Below are positions 4,140-5,820 of a DNA stretch of 5,820 bases, piece after piece. The position numbers were made by a program, and so were the translations under genes. The notes beneath the pieces were generated by a model. It searched no databases. It was not told the DNA's origin and saw only the letters and a program-made list of their open reading frames with translations. Numbering within the stretch: the first letter of the stretch is position 1; every line of letters begins with the position of its first letter. Location: contig QNEM01000141.1 of assembly GCA_003645215.1 (NCBI GenBank), positions 1-5,820 of the forward strand, in the 5' to 3' direction. The DNA comes from Gammaproteobacteria bacterium. Its GTDB lineage: Bacteria; Pseudomonadota; Gammaproteobacteria; Eutrophobiales; Eutrophobiaceae.

Positions 4140-5819
4140 CTAATCCAGTTTTCTGGCGATTCTGATACCGACATGGTCATAGCCAGCATCAGATTTCAGC
4201 TTGTCCCTTTTCGCGCTTCTAATGGACTGTTGTGGGCTGATATATGCTCCACCTCTTACAGCTCTGTATTTACAGTCTCCGCCCTCCCAGACTTCACTGT
4301 CAGTAGGTGCACCTTTGTAATTTTCATGCCAGCAGTCTTTTACCCATTCAGCAACATTACCAGCTGTATCATGAACGCCAAACTTGTTCGGCTCAAAGCC
4401 ACCGACTTTTGATGGTTTACGAGGATCCAGGCCCGTTTTGCATTCAAAGCAGTGCGCTCTGCCAGGCTCTTCATCATAACCCCACCAAAAAGGACTCTTT
4501 TTACCCGTTGAGGCCGCATATTCCCATTCACTTTCACTCAACAAACGATATTTTTTGCCAGTTTGTTCGGAAAGCCATTTTGTGTAGTAATAGGCATCAT
4601 CCCATTTTACGAAGATAACGGGATGTGTATTTCTATCCATATAGAGATCTTTAGGGGGCTTACGTTTCGTTGCCTTGGCAAACAAATCATATTCTGCAAA
4701 GGTAACTTCATACTTACTCACTGCAAAAGAATCTACTTTGACTGTGTGTCTTGGTCTTTCATCAGTATAGCGAGAGGATGAAGAACTACCCATCGAATAT
4801 GAGCCTGCTGGAATGACAACCATCATTGGTGATTTACCACCACCTTTCAGGTCATCCTGAAATTCTTTTTTGCCAGCCAAATCTGGTGCAGGTTTTTCTA
4901 CAGGTTTTTCCTGAACTTCAGCGACAGTTTCCTCTACAGGTTCCGGTTTTGTAACCGTTTCAACGATTTCTTCTTCATCAATTTCTTCTACGACCTCGGC
5001 AGGAGAGGTCTGTTCCTCACTAATCGTCTCTTCTACGACCACTTCCTCTGAAACAATCTCTACATCAACACCGTCAGATTTTGGACCAGCAAACATGAAA
5101 TAGCCACCGGCAGCAACAGCGATAAGTACAGTTGCAGCGATGCCAACAATTAAACCAGTTTTACTTTTTTCTGTAGCTTCACTACTGACATCCTCTGTGA
5201 CTGCTACTGGTGGGGCTGCAGTTGGTATTTCTGCAACTTCTTCCGTGGTTCCAGCAGGTGTTTCAACAGGTGCTTCTACAGGTGTTAAATCTATGGACTC
5301 GTCTGGAACATTTTCTGCCTTTTCAGCAGCAGCCTCGTCCGGTGCTTCCATTTCCAGTGTATCTCCAATCTTCGTGGCACCCGGGGTAGTGGCATCATCA
5401 TCTTCTTCTATTGCTAATTCAGCAGCACTGCTATCGACAATCTTGACTACAACGGCAGTGGTATTGTCCTGCCTTGGCATTGCTGCATCTTCAATGGCAT
5501 CCATCAGGGCTTCGGCACATTCTTTGGGGGTATCTGACCAATCTGTATACTGGATAATTTTTCCTTCACTCAAGGTGTCCAGACCATCAGAGCAGACAAC
5601 CAGCTTATCATCATGTTGCAGTGTAAAAGGCGTGGGCGGGCAATCGACTTCAGCGATATCACCACCAGTAATGGCACTCATCAACATATTTCTGGACAGG
5701 CCAGGTTCTGCCTCGACAGGCGTACCTGCAGCTTCCATCCTGTCCAGGAAACCACCATAGCTATGATCTGAATTTAATTTGGTTAATTTTCTATTACGGA
5801 GCAAATATAGATGACTATC
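4140..5819 (-). CDS. PP2C-type Ser/Thr phosphatase - transmembrane helix - FGE-sulfatase-like (SUMF1) domain fusion, 5'-truncated
   Basis: The frame runs to the right edge reading DSHLYLLRNRKLTKL, the GDSR-like strand of PP2C phosphatases, so the true start is beyond 5820 and the TTG at 5804 is internal. Numbering from that codon: residues 1-124 are the C-terminal PP2C part, with metal-site motifs CSDGLDTL (71-78) and RQDNTTAVVV (111-120); 125-214 is an acidic Ala/Pro/Glu linker; 216-238 is one membrane helix (GLIVGIAATVLIAVAAGGYF) preceded by Lys; 241-310 is an acidic Val/Glu/Pro stalk; about 326-554 is an FGE-sulfatase fold (MVVIPAGSYSMGS, DERPRHTVKVDSFAVSKYEVT, HPVIFVKWDDAYYYTKWLS, RLLSESEWEYA, GNVAEWVKDCW, RAVRGGAY, HVGIRIAR). 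Expected topology is phosphatase inside, FGE domain outside. The place of the FGE active cysteines, just after GGAY, reads ISPQQSIRS, so formylglycine synthesis is unlikely; sensing or binding is more plausible. PP2C normally removes phosphate from Ser/Thr proteins and pairs with a Hanks-type kinase; none is visible here. Confidence 0.87.
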   Translation of the reverse strand, partial: DSHLYLLRNRKLTKLNSDHSYGGFLDRMEAAGTPVEAEPGLSRNMLMSAITGGDIAEVDCPPTPFTLQHDDKLVVCSDGLDTLSEGKIIQYTDWSDTPKECAEALMDAIEDAAMPRQDNTTAVVVKIVDSSAAELAIEEDDDATTPGATKIGDTLEMEAPDEAAAEKAENVPDESIDLTPVEAPVETPAGTTEEVAEIPTAAPPVAVTEDVSSEATEKSKTGLIVGIAATVLIAVAAGGYFMFAGPKSDGVDVEIVSEEVVVEETISEEQTSPAEVVEEIDEEEIVETVTKPEPVEETVAEVQEKPVEKPAPDLAGKKEFQDDLKGGGKSPMMVVIPAGSYSMGSSSSSRYTDERPRHTVKVDSFAVSKYEVTFAEYDLFAKATKRKPPKDLYMDRNTHPVIFVKWDDAYYYTKWLSEQTGKKYRLLSESEWEYAASTGKKSPFWWGYDEEPGRAHCFECKTGLDPRKPSKVGGFEPNKFGVHDTAGNVAEWVKDCWHENYKGAPTDSEVWEGGDCKYRAVRGGAYISPQQSIRSAKRDKLKSDAGYDHVGIRIARKLD

Positions 5820-5820
5820 A

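Noticed and set aside
5140..5760. Plus-strand open frame of 206 codons, Ser/Ala/Val-rich
   Set aside because: It is antisense to the PP2C and acidic-linker coding region; the low-complexity Ser/Ala pattern mirrors the Glu/Ala/Pro codons on the other strand, and no domain is visible.

Overview
The window reads as chromosomal DNA from a Gram-negative bacterium, most likely a moderately low-GC gammaproteobacterium. This is inferred from the mix of an AmpG-type muropeptide permease, a NeuTTM/YgiF-like CYTH protein, a SelW-like Rdx protein, an OFA-family transporter, an exported His-rich protein with a Sec signal peptide, and standard GGAG-type ribosome binding sites. No genus can be named with confidence. 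Coding density is high: all intergenic gaps are under about 70 bases, and I see no tRNA, rRNA, IS element, CRISPR array or phage gene.

Layout. (1) 1-1158 (+) is the 3' part of an oxalate/formate-antiporter (OFA) type MFS transporter, cut by the left edge. It is followed 31 bases later by a small three-segment membrane protein (1190-1453, GTG start), probably co-transcribed. (2) 1475-1945 (-) is a CYTH-domain triphosphatase, convergent with the small membrane gene. (3) 2010-3374 (+) is an AmpG-like MFS permease, divergent from the CYTH gene across 64 bases. (4) A perfect 12-bp hairpin at 3387-3417 separates it from the convergent gene 3439-3786 (-), a short secreted protein with a very His-rich C-terminal half. 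(5) 3837-4124 (+), divergent from the His-rich gene across only 50 bases, is a SelW/Rdx-family protein with a CxxC redox motif. (6) 4140-5819 (-), cut by the right edge, is a large fusion: the C-terminal part of a PP2C-type Ser/Thr phosphatase, an acidic linker, one transmembrane helix, an acidic Val/Glu/Pro-rich stalk, and a formylglycine-generating-enzyme-like (SUMF1/FGE-sulfatase) domain predicted to lie outside the cytoplasm.

The genes do not form one obvious pathway. The common themes are membrane transport (two MFS permeases), small-molecule phosphate or redox housekeeping (CYTH, SelW-like), and envelope-facing proteins (His-rich protein, PP2C-TM-FGE). The most unusual item is the phosphatase-TM-FGE fusion, which looks like a transmembrane signalling protein linking an extracytoplasmic FGE-fold domain to intracellular Ser/Thr dephosphorylation. 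Its FGE domain lacks the catalytic cysteines of true formylglycine-generating enzymes. Whether a partner kinase lies beyond position 5820 cannot be seen here.
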